A stretch of DNA of 64,000 nt. It comes from Treponema sp. UBA4377. Lineage in GTDB: Bacteria > Spirochaetota > Spirochaetia > Treponematales > Treponemataceae. Numbering within the stretch: the stretch's first letter is position 1; each line of letters opens with the position of its first letter. Position numbers and translations under genes: made by a program. Below, piece after piece: positions 7,749-16,303 of the stretch. The notes below the pieces were generated by a model. It had not been told where the DNA came from. It ran no database searches and saw only the letters and a program-made list of their open reading frames with translations. Where the stretch lies: positions 33,469 to 97,468 of the forward strand of contig DGRX01000014.1 in NCBI GenBank assembly GCA_002391235.1, in the 5' to 3' direction.

Positions 7749-9034
7749 GGCCAGTGTTCCTCAATGAGCTCAGTCTTGATTCCAATCTCATCCTTGTCAA
7801 AGCAATCCTTTAGAATCTTCCAGCCCAAGTCAAGCGCGTCCTCAAGCGCGATGTTCTTTGAAAGGTCCATCATTTCGCTTTCGAACATTTCGCCGTATTT
7901 AAGGAGTTTTTCGTCCCACGCGCTCATGTTGAAGCCCATGCTCTTCTTTTCGAGCGTGTCCTTGTACTGCGCGTAAAGGCGGATCATGCCGTCCATAAGG
8001 GCGCGGTGGTCGTTGCGGGTCTTGCCGTTGACGTTCTGCTTAAGGCGCGACAATGAGCCGAACGGCTCGATGCGGCCGCCCTTAAGGTAGTACTGACCCT
8101 CGGTGATGTAGCCCGTGTTGTCCGGAACCGGGTGGGTAACGTCGTCGCCTGGCATCGTCGTTACCGCGAGGATCGTGACCGAGCCTGAGTCGGCGAAGTC
8201 GACGGCCTTTTCGTAGCGGGCGGCCAGCTGGGAGTAAAGGTCTCCCGGGTATCCGCGGTTAGACGGAACTTGTTCCTGAGTGATCGCGATTTCCTTCATT
8301 GAGTCGGCGAAGTTCGTCATGTCGGTAAGAAGGACAAGAACGTCCTTTCCCTGCAAGGCGAACTGTTCCGCGACGGCAAGCGAAAGGTCGGGAATCTTCT
8401 TGCATTCTACCGACGGGTCGGCGGCCGTGTGCACGAACATTACCGTGCGGCTTAGGGCGCCGCCGTTTTCGAGCGTGTTCTTAAAGTACAAGTAGTCGTC
8501 GTACTTAAGTCCCATTCCGCCCAAGACGATTACGTCAACTTCGGCTTGCATGGCGATGCGCGCCAAAAGCTGGTTGTAGGGCTCGCCAGAGATAGAGAAA
8601 ATCGGAAGCTTTTGCGACACGACCAACGTGTTGAACATGTCGATCATCGGGATTCCTGTGCGGATCATGCGGCGCGCCATAATGCGCTTTGTCGGGTTTA
8701 CCGAAGGGCCGCCGATCGTTACCAAGTTTTCGGCGAGCACGGGTCCGTTGTCGCGCGGCTCGGCCGAACCGTTGAAGATGCGGCCAAGGAGGTTGTCGCT
8801 AAAGCTGACTTCCATTCGGTGGCCAAGGAATTTGATGTGGTCGCCGGTAGAAACGCCGCGGCCGCCCGCGAACACCTGGAGCGAAACGTTGTCGCCCTGA
8901 ATGTTCGAAACCTCGGCCAATGACTTTCCGAATCTTGTCTCAATTTCAGCCAATTCGCCGTAAGCTACGTCAGTGGCCTTTACGGTGATTACGCTTCCGT
9001 TGATTGATTCAATTTTGCTGTAAACTTTGTTCAT
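7742..9034 (-). CDS. atpB: V-type ATPase subunit B (non-catalytic nucleotide subunit)
   Basis: A 430-residue V-ATPase B subunit, alternating with A in the cytoplasmic head. It has the beta-barrel N-terminus (residues 1-75) and the nucleotide-fold core, but no canonical Walker A P-loop: the position reads FSISGEPYNQLLARI, as expected for a non-catalytic subunit. The conserved SNRGYPGDLYSQLAARYE segment is present near residue 255. ATG 9034 overlaps the atpA stop in TAATG, so translation is coupled. Spirochaete B subunits of this class are slightly shorter than archaeal ones (about 460 residues), and this one fits. Confidence 0.95.
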   Translation of the reverse strand: MNKVYSKIESINGSVITVKATDVAYGELAEIETRFGKSLAEVSNIQGDNVSLQVFAGGRGVSTGDHIKFLGHRMEVSFSDNLLGRIFNGSAEPRDNGPVLAENLVTIGGPSVNPTKRIMARRMIRTGIPMIDMFNTLVVSQKLPIFSISGEPYNQLLARIAMQAEVDVIVLGGMGLKYDDYLYFKNTLENGGALSRTVMFVHTAADPSVECKKIPDLSLAVAEQFALQGKDVLVLLTDMTNFADSMKEIAITQEQVPSNRGYPGDLYSQLAARYEKAVDFADSGSVTILAVTTMPGDDVTHPVPDNTGYITEGQYYLKGGRIEPFGSLSRLKQNVNGKTRNDHRALMDGMIRLYAQYKDTLEKKSMGFNMSAWDEKLLKYGEMFESEMMDLSKNIALEDALDLGWKILKDCFDKDEIGIKTELIEEHWPN

Positions 9035-10797
9035 TATTCACCGTCCTTAAGAAGGGCCTCGCCCGCTTTTGTGAGCGCGCCTTTTTTCTGTGAATAAATT
9101 GAGTCAATCTCTTTTTCAAGAGAATTGAATTTATCCGATTTGAATTCAACGTAGTTCCAGTCGCCGAATGTCTTCCTGAGCTGGTTGAAGAAGGCGCGCG
9201 CCTCGTCCTTGTCCTTAAGGTCAAAGTCACTGGCCATGACCATAAGAACCTTTTTAAAGGTGTATGTCTGGCGCTCGACCGAACAGGCCGCGTCGATTTC
9301 GTCGAAGGAGTTTTGCTGGAAGTAAACCGCGTCAAGGAATTCGCTCTTTAGGTAGGCCACAAAGTCTTCCGTGGTCGTTCCTTCTTCGCCTACAACCTTC
9401 ATCATTTGGTTGACTTCGGTGCCGCGCTTGAACTCGGCGCGGGCGTAGTCTACCCAGTCCTTGCGGATAACAGGGTTGTACTTTGACCAAGAGGCGATCG
9501 GGTCGATGGCCGGATATTTGCGGGCGTCAGAGCGCTCGCGGGTAAGGCCGTGGAAGGCTCCGACAACTTTTAGCGTGGCCTGGGTTACAGGCTCCTCAAA
9601 GTTACCGCCGGCAGGAGATACCGTTCCGCCGATTGTGACAGAGCCCTTGCTTCCGTCGCGAAGGCGAACTTGGCCCGCGCGCTCGTAGAAGGCCGCGATG
9701 TAGCTTTCCAAGTAAGCCGGGAAGGCTTCCTCGCCCGGAATCTCTTCCAAGCGGCCTGACATTTCGCGCAAGGCCTGCGCCCAGCGGGATGTCGAGTCGG
9801 CCAAAAGCAAAACGTTCAAGCCCATCTGGCGGTAGTACTCGGCCAAGGTGACCGAAGTGTAAACCGAAGCTTCGCGCGAGGCGACCGGCATTGAAGAAGT
9901 GTTGCAAATGATGATTGTTCGCTCCATCAATGAGCGGCCCGTGCGGGGGTCCTTTAGCTCGGGGAACTCGGTGATTGTCTCTACGACTTCGCCCGCGCGC
10001 TCGCCGCAAGCCGCGATGATTACGATGTCAACGTCGGCGTTTCGGCTGGTGGTGTGCTGGATGACCGTCTTTCCGGCTCCGAAGGGGCCAGGGATACAAT
10101 AAGTTCCGCCCTTGGCTACGGGGAAGAAGGTGTCTATCAAGCGGGTCTTTGTGACCATAGTCTCCGTCGGCTCAAGGCGCTCGGCGTAGCAGTCCACGGC
10201 GCGCTTTACCGGCCAGTAGAAGGCCATCGTAAGCTTCTTTTCGTTTCCCTTTTCGTCGGTGACGACGCAGAGGGTGTCGTCAAGCTTGTATTTTCCGGCG
10301 GGAACGATGCTCTTTACCTTGTAGCTTCCGAGCATGTCGAAGGGCACCAAAATCTTGTGCGTGAAGGGGCCTTCGGGAACGGAGCCAAAGTAGTCGCCGC
10401 GGTAAAGGGTGTCGCCCGGCTTTGAAATCGGCGTGAAGTCCCATTCAACGTTTGTCGGAAGGGGCTCGACGTAAAAGCCGCGCTCCAAGAAGTAGCCGGC
10501 CTTTTCGGCCAATTCGGGAAGCGGGTTCTGGAGGCCGTCGTACACGTGGCCCAAAAGTCCCGGTCCCAAGCGGACGGCAAGCATTTCGCCGGTGAACTCA
10601 ACGTCGCAGCCGACCTTGATGCCTTCCGTCATCTCAAAAATCTGCATTTGGGCCGTGTTTCCGCGGATGCGGATGATTTCGCCCTTAAGCTTTGTGTTCT
10701 CGACCTTAACGAAGCCCACTTCGTTCATCGTGACGTTTCCGTCAAACTGAACGGAGACCATGTTTCCGTTAATGCCGATTACTTTTCCATTGGTCAT
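9034..10797 (-). CDS. atpA: V-type ATPase subunit A (catalytic)
   Basis: A 587-residue catalytic A subunit. Walker A is GPFGAGKT at residues 237-244. The A-type non-homologous insert (about 115-190, including RGDYFGSVPEGPFTHKILVP) distinguishes it from F-type beta. EIPGEEAFPAYLESYIAAFYERAG, a strong A-subunit signature, follows near residue 350. It drives or is driven by ion flow through I and K. It overlaps the upstream DUF2764 gene by 4 bases and the downstream atpB by 1 codon position. Confidence 0.96.
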   Translation of the reverse strand: MTNGKVIGINGNMVSVQFDGNVTMNEVGFVKVENTKLKGEIIRIRGNTAQMQIFEMTEGIKVGCDVEFTGEMLAVRLGPGLLGHVYDGLQNPLPELAEKAGYFLERGFYVEPLPTNVEWDFTPISKPGDTLYRGDYFGSVPEGPFTHKILVPFDMLGSYKVKSIVPAGKYKLDDTLCVVTDEKGNEKKLTMAFYWPVKRAVDCYAERLEPTETMVTKTRLIDTFFPVAKGGTYCIPGPFGAGKTVIQHTTSRNADVDIVIIAACGERAGEVVETITEFPELKDPRTGRSLMERTIIICNTSSMPVASREASVYTSVTLAEYYRQMGLNVLLLADSTSRWAQALREMSGRLEEIPGEEAFPAYLESYIAAFYERAGQVRLRDGSKGSVTIGGTVSPAGGNFEEPVTQATLKVVGAFHGLTRERSDARKYPAIDPIASWSKYNPVIRKDWVDYARAEFKRGTEVNQMMKVVGEEGTTTEDFVAYLKSEFLDAVYFQQNSFDEIDAACSVERQTYTFKKVLMVMASDFDLKDKDEARAFFNQLRKTFGDWNYVEFKSDKFNSLEKEIDSIYSQKKGALTKAGEALLKDGE

Positions 10798-11336
10798 TTT
10801 GACTCCTCTAGTATTTCATCGTAAATTTTATGGTAGGAAGCTTTGCCCGTCTCCACGTCGAACTTCTTCATGCGCTGGGCAAGCATCAGCTTTAGTCCAT
10901 AGGCTATGACCGCGTCAACGCTAAAGTTGTCGAGCGGCGCCAGTGAATTGAGCGTTTCCATCCGATACTCGTTAAGGAACTCCTCGGCCGCGAGGGGGCT
11001 GTCCATTCCGACGGCGGTTCTGGCCGCCTGTATTATGTCGGCCGTGCAGCCCGCGGGAAGCATTTCCGCCTCCTTTTTCATCTTGAGCGCGCGGACTTGA
11101 GCCAATGCGAAGCGCAGGCAGCGTTCCTTTTCGTTCCATTTGTCAAGGAAGGCCGAGCCTGACTTGCCCTCTTTTTTTGGCGGCTCAAGCGAAAGATTTT
11201 GGATTATCTTTACGCTCTTTGCGTCAAGAAAGCGGCCGCAGAGATCCCTGTAGTATTGTTCGGTTATCGGAAGCTGCCTTGAGTCGAGGTTTTCGACTGA
11301 AGGAAGCTGCGAAACCAAGTAGTACTGCTTTGACAC
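10794..11336 (-). CDS. DUF2764-type V-ATPase operon protein
   Basis: A 180-residue soluble helical protein, starting MSKQYYLVSQLPSV, that sits between atpE and atpA. I recognise it as the DUF2764-type protein found at this position in Treponema and Borrelia V-ATPase operons. No catalytic motif is visible. Subunits C and F are absent from this operon, so it may take the place of the C subunit that joins the rotor shaft to the ring; that is inference from position. It overlaps atpA by 4 bases, arguing for stoichiometric co-production. Confidence 0.75.
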   Translation of the reverse strand: MSKQYYLVSQLPSVENLDSRQLPITEQYYRDLCGRFLDAKSVKIIQNLSLEPPKKEGKSGSAFLDKWNEKERCLRFALAQVRALKMKKEAEMLPAGCTADIIQAARTAVGMDSPLAAEEFLNEYRMETLNSLAPLDNFSVDAVIAYGLKLMLAQRMKKFDVETGKASYHKIYDEILEESK

Positions 11337-11339
11337 TCT

Positions 11340-11957
11340 TTAGGCCTCTTTTGCGGCCGCTCCCACAAGCGCGGCGATTTTTGGGTTCAAGTAGGCGGCG
11401 AAAAGGTCGGCGACGCTTTCGGCTGAATAGTCGTAGTAGGCGCTTCCGTCCTTAAGGCCGATTCTAAAGCCGGACGCCAAGGAAGCGTCGGACTTGATTT
11501 CCATTCCCTTGGAAATTTCATCCTTGAGAGCGCCCTTGAGGCCGCTTTCCAAAGCGTCCAAGTCCGCCTTTGAAAGAAGAACCGCGAGGTCGCTGGTCTC
11601 GGCCTTGGCCGCCCAAGCCTTTACGGTCTCGGGAATCAGCTTGGCCAACAAGTCCTTTGAGTAGGTCTTGGCCGTCTCGTCCTGAACGATGGCCTTAAGC
11701 TGCGCGTTGATTCCGTCGCGGAATGAAATAAGAAGGTTGCGGGAGGCTTGCTTTACAGCGTCTTCGCTTGCCTTTTGGAAGCGCTCGCTTGTAGCCTTAG
11801 CTTCTTTTTCAATGCTCTCTGCCTGTGACTTTGCGTCATTCACAATTGAAGCGGCTTTTGCTTCCGCTTCGGCGATAATCTTGGCGGCTTGTTCTTCCGC
11901 CGACGCAACGCCGTCCTTTTTGATCTTGTCGATCAATTCTTGCAACTGAACGTCCAT
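11340..11957 (-). CDS. atpE: V-type ATPase subunit E (peripheral stalk)
   Basis: A 205-residue subunit E. Residues 1-85 are a long Ala/Glu/Lys-rich coiled coil (AAKIIAEAEAKAASIVNDAK) that forms half of the peripheral stalk. Residues 100-205 form the globular head that binds the A/B ring. No partner G/H subunit is encoded in this operon. A ribosome site (AAGGAG) precedes ATG 11957. It is the first gene of the V-ATPase unit, downstream of a strong promoter at 12009-12037. Confidence 0.9.
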   Translation of the reverse strand: MDVQLQELIDKIKKDGVASAEEQAAKIIAEAEAKAASIVNDAKSQAESIEKEAKATSERFQKASEDAVKQASRNLLISFRDGINAQLKAIVQDETAKTYSKDLLAKLIPETVKAWAAKAETSDLAVLLSKADLDALESGLKGALKDEISKGMEIKSDASLASGFRIGLKDGSAYYDYSAESVADLFAAYLNPKIAALVGAAAKEA

Positions 11958-12008
11958 TCATGCTCCTTATAATGCGTGAAAATTCGTAAGCAATTATGTA
12001 ATGGAACG

Positions 12009-12037
12009 ATTATAGCACAGATTTTGGCAAAAAACAA
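12009..12037 (-). promoter_or_regulatory. Sigma-70-type promoter of the V-ATPase operon
   Basis: On the - strand TTGTTT (12032-12037) is separated by 17 bases from a perfect extended -10, TGC-TATAAT (12009-12014). Transcription would begin near 12002, giving a leader of about 45 bases before atpE. This is the best -10 in the window. Confidence 0.8.
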
Positions 12038-12078
12038 GAAAAAAAACAAAAAAAAGCGGACCCAAAAAGGCGGGTCCC
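12038..12078 (-). terminator. Intrinsic terminator on the galM side
   Basis: On the - strand, GGACCC-8-GGGTCC (12058-12077) is followed by a run of T bases broken once (12038-12055). It would stop transcripts coming from galM and the flagellar genes immediately before the V-ATPase promoter, whose -35 begins at the next base. Confidence 0.8.
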
Positions 12079-12085
12079 AGCGACG

Positions 12086-12176
12086 AAAAAAAGCCCTTGG
12101 AGCCTCCCGTCATTCGCTCCCGGCTTGAGGCCTTTGGCCAAGCCGTCCGCTGACGGGTCCTTCCAAGTCTTTTTTT
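12086..12176. repeat. Large imperfect palindrome between galM and atpE
   Basis: A 91-base nested stem-loop. The outer arms are A7-G and T7 tracts; then CCTTGG pairs with CCAAG, CCCGTC with GACGGG, and an inner hairpin GGCTTG-GCC-AAA-GGC-CAAGCC lies at 12122-12144. It has T-runs on both sides, so it can act as a terminator in either direction. Its length and two-tier fold exceed a simple terminator. Confidence 0.6.
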
Positions 12177-12227
12177 CTGCGTCCCGCCCCTTCTTGTCCG
12201 CAATTTTTGAATCGCTTTATTAACGGC

Positions 12228-13283
12228 TCACCATTCAAATGAATAGACGGTGACGGCGTTGTAGGTTTCTTTGGGCTTTAGGACGCAAGGCGGAAAGTCC
12301 GGCTTGTTGGGAGCGTCTGGAAAGCGCTGGCTTTCAAGGCAAATCGCGCCGTGCTTTTGCATTCGGATTCCGTTCTTGCCGGGAATGCCCTCGACCCAGT
12401 TGGCCGTGTAGACCTGGACGCCCTCTTGGTTTGTTTCCATCGTCATTTTGCGGCCGCTCTTGGGGTCTGTCAAAACGGCGCAGCGGAAAAGCTTTTTGGG
12501 GTCGGGAGCGGCTCCCTTTCCCTTGTAGGCCGGAGTCACGTAGCAGTGGTCGTAGCCGGGGGCCACTTTGTCGATGTCGCGGCCTATCGTCTTGGCCTTG
12601 GTGAAGTCAAAGGGGCTATTGGCAAGGTCGATGATTTTTCCGGTCGGAATTAAGTTCTTGTCGACTTCCAAGTAGCCCTTGCAGTCGGACTGCAATTCGT
12701 GGTCAAGAATAGTTCCGCTTCCGGCAAGGTTGAAGTAAGCGTGGTTTGTGAAATTTACCGGAGTCGCCTTGTCGGTCTTGGCCTTGTATTGCATCGCAAG
12801 CTTGTTGTCCTTGCTGAGCGTGTAAGTGACGGTCACGTCAAGGTTTCCCGGAAAGCCCTGCTCTCCGTCGGGGCTGCGGCGCTTGAACTCGACACCGCAA
12901 GAAGACTTTGACTCAATGGCCTTGGCCTTCCAGACCTGATGGTCCAGGCGAAAAAAGCCTCCGTGCAAGGTGTTGATTTTATTGTCATTCTTGTCAAGCT
13001 GGTATTTTTTTCCTTCGACGCTAAAGGAGGCGCCGCCGATTCGGTTGGCGAAGCGGCCCACGATTGAGCCGAAGGAGTATCCGTCCGACATTACGTATTC
13101 GGGCAAAGTCGAGTAGCCCAAAAGGATGTCGCTTACGGGGCCGTTTTTTTGCGGAAGATAGATTCCCGTAAGGGTGCAGCCGTAGTCAGTGACCGTAAAG
13201 GACATCTTTCCGTTTGAAACCGTGAACAAGTGAACCTCTTGCCCGTTCGCGAGAGTCGCCAATTTTTGCTTTTTTACGCTCAT
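12228..13283 (-). CDS. galM: Aldose 1-epimerase (mutarotase)
   Basis: A 351-residue GalM-family enzyme that interconverts alpha and beta anomers of hexoses in the cytosol. Visible signatures: VGRFANRIGGASF near residue 75, NTLHGGFFRLDHQVW near 105 with one active-site His, TNHAYFNLAG near 180 with the catalytic His, and the C-terminal CLESQRFPDAPN carrying the general-base Glu. AGGAGA precedes ATG 13283. It follows a membrane protein of unknown function by 18 bases, so it may ride on the long flagellar transcript as its last gene, although no role in motility is suggested. Confidence 0.93.
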   Translation of the reverse strand: MSVKKQKLATLANGQEVHLFTVSNGKMSFTVTDYGCTLTGIYLPQKNGPVSDILLGYSTLPEYVMSDGYSFGSIVGRFANRIGGASFSVEGKKYQLDKNDNKINTLHGGFFRLDHQVWKAKAIESKSSCGVEFKRRSPDGEQGFPGNLDVTVTYTLSKDNKLAMQYKAKTDKATPVNFTNHAYFNLAGSGTILDHELQSDCKGYLEVDKNLIPTGKIIDLANSPFDFTKAKTIGRDIDKVAPGYDHCYVTPAYKGKGAAPDPKKLFRCAVLTDPKSGRKMTMETNQEGVQVYTANWVEGIPGKNGIRMQKHGAICLESQRFPDAPNKPDFPPCVLKPKETYNAVTVYSFEW

Positions 13284-13301
13284 ATTTGTCTCCTGTATTT
13301 A

Positions 13302-13994
13302 TTAGTTCATGTCCAGAACAAGCTGGACTTCGGTTGTCGAATGGTCAGTCTCGGAGGCGATTTCCTCCACCGTTTTTCCCAACTCCGCCAACTCCTTTAC
13401 GCGGCGGACAAAGGGCTTTTTGGGCTTTATCGGATTGTCGCTTGAGACGATTTTTGTGTTTATAATCGGAACCTTTCCGTAAGCGTCGCCGTTGGCCGTA
13501 ACCGTTATTTGCGGCTCCTCAAAAAGCGACTTTTGGGCGTTTTCCTTAAAAAGGCCTGTAAGGGCGACAGCCTCGTCCGCGCCCGGAAGCTCGTTTTGCT
13601 TGTAGGCCGCCGCGGCCTTTGACGATCCGCGCTTTGAGGACTTGGAAACAGTCGTGGCGGCGGCCTTTCCCTTGGCCTTTTTTGGAGCGGCGCTTTGCAA
13701 GCTTAGCCGCGCTTGGAAGGCGGCGCCTTTTTCGGCGTTTTGCAACTCATGGCGCAAAATCGCCAGCTTTCGTTCAGCCTCGGCGCTTGCGGCCTTTAAC
13801 TCCTTTATTTTGTCGTCGATTAAATTCATGTTAGAGAGCGTGTTGCGCTGGGCGTCTTTAATAAGGCTGTCCATCCCGTCGCGGAATTTCACCATTATGT
13901 CGTCCGCCGAAAAAAGCTTCTTAAAGCGGATTAAAAAGACCAACCATAAAAGAAGGTTTATCAATGTAAGGGAAGAAACTAAAAAGACGCCCAT
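13302..13994 (-). CDS. Membrane-anchored coiled-coil protein downstream of the flagellar operon
   Basis: A 230-residue protein with an N-terminal membrane helix (residues 2-22) whose following Arg/Lys residues suggest a cytoplasmic body. A coiled coil spans residues about 45-90, then a low-complexity Ala/Lys linker. The C-terminal 35 residues (RRVKELAELGKTVEEIASETDHSTTEVQLVL) resemble a helix-turn-helix. It lies 4 bases from the neighbouring 110-residue gene. A link to flagella is suggested only by position. Confidence 0.6.
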   Translation of the reverse strand: MGVFLVSSLTLINLLLWLVFLIRFKKLFSADDIMVKFRDGMDSLIKDAQRNTLSNMNLIDDKIKELKAASAEAERKLAILRHELQNAEKGAAFQARLSLQSAAPKKAKGKAAATTVSKSSKRGSSKAAAAYKQNELPGADEAVALTGLFKENAQKSLFEEPQITVTANGDAYGKVPIINTKIVSSDNPIKPKKPFVRRVKELAELGKTVEEIASETDHSTTEVQLVLDMN

Positions 13995-13998
13995 TCTT

Positions 13999-14331
13999 TT
14001 ACCTCGTGATGTTTATATGAACGCCAATCGCTGGATCTCTTATTTCGTACTCTCGCTTTTTTGGCGGCTCCTCTTGCTGGCCATCCTTTTTCTTTTTAGC
14101 GCCGGCTTCCGCTCCGTCTGAACCTTTGGCGTCAGCCTTAATCTTTCCAGTCTGCGCCTCGTTGGCTGCCGTTTTTTGAACGCTTTGGGATTGCTGCAAG
14201 TTTTGGTTCACGATGCCTTGCGTTTGAATCGACTGCGACAAGGCGGCGCCCTGCCCTTCGCTGGCCACACGCTGGGCGACATTGGCCATTTGAGAATACA
14301 TTGTCTGAAGGTCAATAGGCTGCAAAGCCAT
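13999..14331 (-). CDS. Small hydrophilic protein of unknown function
   Basis: A 110-residue protein, Gln/Ser-rich at the N-terminus and Lys/Gly-rich near residues 65-95, ending HINITR. There is no signal peptide or membrane helix. ATG 14331 overlaps the fapA stop by one base (TAATG), so it is translationally coupled, which supports it as a real gene. I do not recognise a family. Confidence 0.6.
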   Translation of the reverse strand: MALQPIDLQTMYSQMANVAQRVASEGQGAALSQSIQTQGIVNQNLQQSQSVQKTAANEAQTGKIKADAKGSDGAEAGAKKKKDGQQEEPPKKREYEIRDPAIGVHINITR

Positions 14332-16301
14332 TAACTTGAGTATCCTTCCGGCATTTGAAGGCCGGCCATGTCGGGCGCCTCATACTTTCCAGTTTTGATG
14401 AAGCCGCCTTCCATATAGTAAGTCACGTTCTTTGTGTCGGCTCGGACTTCCTGCAAGGTGTCCCGAATGTAAATCTTGACGCCCGCAAAGACGTTTCCTT
14501 CCGCCTTTACCTTTCCAAAAACCTTAAGCTCGTGCAAATGTTCCTGTATTTGGTCGATTTCCTCAGAAATCTTTTCCGACTCAATAGTGATTTCTTGCCT
14601 GCGGCCCTTGTATTGGGCAAGCGCCTCTTCCTTTTCTTTTGGAAGCGTTCGGCGGGCCTTTTTATAGTTTTCTAGGGTAAGGATGTTGTTCTCAACGTCC
14701 TCAAGCTCGCGGACCAAATCGTTTTGCTGACCCTGAATGAATTCCAAGCGGTGCTTGGCTCGCGGGTCAAAGCCGACTTCCAGGATTGTTTCCGTTCCGC
14801 CGCCCGGAGATCCGATGTTGCGCGCGGCGATTTCTTCCGTGGCAAAAAGGTGGCCGCCGGTAATCTGGGCCTTTTTTCCGTTAAGGACTATTCGCTTCAT
14901 CGCGCTCACTTCGCTGTTCATGATGCTGTCGGAAACAATGCAAAATTCCTCGACCTCAACCTTCGCGCTTTGAATGAACTTGGCCCACAAGGATTTTCCG
15001 CAATGAACCTCGCCCTCGTCGTGGCCAAAGATGCCTGCCGAAACGATGATGTTGCCGCGCTCGCTTTTGATGAAGCTTTTGCCGACAGTGCCGGAAATTT
15101 CGATGTCGCCGGTGGCCTTGATTTCGTAGCCGTCGTCGACGTTTCCTTTGACGATGACGCTTCCCAAAAAGTCGATGTTGCCGGTTTTGATTCCGACGCT
15201 TTCCAATTCCAACACGGGCTCGACGTTGATCTTTTGGTCGTCAAAGTGGACGCGGCCGGCCTCGCTGGCGATGACGGTGACTCCGTCCTTGTCAAGCTCG
15301 ACGTTCTTTCCAAGCGGAATCTTGATGTCCTTTCCGTTCTTGGCCTCAAGGTAGCGGCCGAACAAAGTCTTTCCGGCCTTGCCGCGCTCAGGCTGCATTT
15401 TTGTGGCGAGGGGCTGTCCTTTGACGACGTTTTGGATTTTGTTAAGCTCCTTAAAGTTAACCTTGCCGTCGCCGGCTTCCTTAATTTTCAGCTTTGTCGG
15501 GTCGGTCTCAAAATTAAAGGCAATGTAAGCGTCGCGGCCGTCTTGCGGCATAATCGCGTGGGCAACCTCGCAAGGCGCGCCGTAAACTGGATTGTCAACC
15601 CATTCGGCGATTTTGTCGTCCTCGATGCCTGCGACAACACCCTGCGTCTCCAAGGCGCGCCTGATTTGGTCGGCGGTGATCTCTCCTCCGCTCATCGCGG
15701 GAGCGGTCGCGGTCAGCGTGGCTTCCATCTCGTCCTTGGAAACATCGATGATTAGCATGGCGTCGCCAGCCTTTATGTGCTTGTAAAGGCCGATCGACTC
15801 ATACTTGCCGTCCGTTCCTTTTTTGGCGTATTCCTTGATTTTTCCTTCTTCTATGCTCACGGTGTCCGGGCGGCGGGCGTCGTTGATAATGTCCTTTGCG
15901 TCCACATGGCGGCCCTTTCCAACCGGCATGATGACCTTAAGCATAATCTCGTCGCCAAAGTGGCGGATGTAGTAAAGACCGTCCTGGTCGACAATCTTAA
16001 CCTCTTCGTCAAGCTCGTCGCTGGCGAAATAGTCTTGCGAGGCCGCCTTTTTCTTTTTTGCAAGGGAGGCGGCGTTTTGGTAAATGCGGAGTTTCCAAGG
16101 CTTTTTTGCCAAGCCCAAAAAGCCGTCGCTGCCCCTTTCCAGAATCTCGTATTCAAGGTTTACGATTCTAGCGTCAAGCTGAGTGGCGGCGTCGGCCAAA
16201 GCCTCGTCAAGCGAATCGGCGTTAACCTCAATCGCGTTGAGAGACTTGTCCTGCTCCAGCAGAGTCTCCATGTCTTTTCGGATGGCTTCAAGACCGACCA
16301 T
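14331..16301 (-). CDS. FapA-family protein (DUF342)
   Basis: A 656-residue protein of the DUF342/FapA (flagellar assembly protein A) family. Residues about 1-90 look like a small nucleic-acid-binding or Jag-N-like domain (NADSLDEALADAATQLD; GSDGFLGLAKKPWKL). Residues about 110-330 carry the FapA N-region. A right-handed beta-helix follows (about 330-500: GNIDFLGSVIVKGNVDDG, GDIEISGTVG). A long coiled coil covers 520-600. It sits 2 bases from fliA, the usual partner in spirochaetes. The molecular role is not established. Confidence 0.85.
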   Translation of the reverse strand: MVGLEAIRKDMETLLEQDKSLNAIEVNADSLDEALADAATQLDARIVNLEYEILERGSDGFLGLAKKPWKLRIYQNAASLAKKKKAASQDYFASDELDEEVKIVDQDGLYYIRHFGDEIMLKVIMPVGKGRHVDAKDIINDARRPDTVSIEEGKIKEYAKKGTDGKYESIGLYKHIKAGDAMLIIDVSKDEMEATLTATAPAMSGGEITADQIRRALETQGVVAGIEDDKIAEWVDNPVYGAPCEVAHAIMPQDGRDAYIAFNFETDPTKLKIKEAGDGKVNFKELNKIQNVVKGQPLATKMQPERGKAGKTLFGRYLEAKNGKDIKIPLGKNVELDKDGVTVIASEAGRVHFDDQKINVEPVLELESVGIKTGNIDFLGSVIVKGNVDDGYEIKATGDIEISGTVGKSFIKSERGNIIVSAGIFGHDEGEVHCGKSLWAKFIQSAKVEVEEFCIVSDSIMNSEVSAMKRIVLNGKKAQITGGHLFATEEIAARNIGSPGGGTETILEVGFDPRAKHRLEFIQGQQNDLVRELEDVENNILTLENYKKARRTLPKEKEEALAQYKGRRQEITIESEKISEEIDQIQEHLHELKVFGKVKAEGNVFAGVKIYIRDTLQEVRADTKNVTYYMEGGFIKTGKYEAPDMAGLQMPEGYSS

Positions 16302-16303
16302 TC

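Noticed and set aside
11994..12203. 69-residue - strand frame
   Set aside because: It spans the terminator, the palindrome and the V-ATPase promoter, and has no ribosome site.
14724..15755. 343-residue + strand frame
   Set aside because: Antisense to fapA; regular hydrophobic/Asp pattern mirrors FapA codons. No ribosome site or motif.
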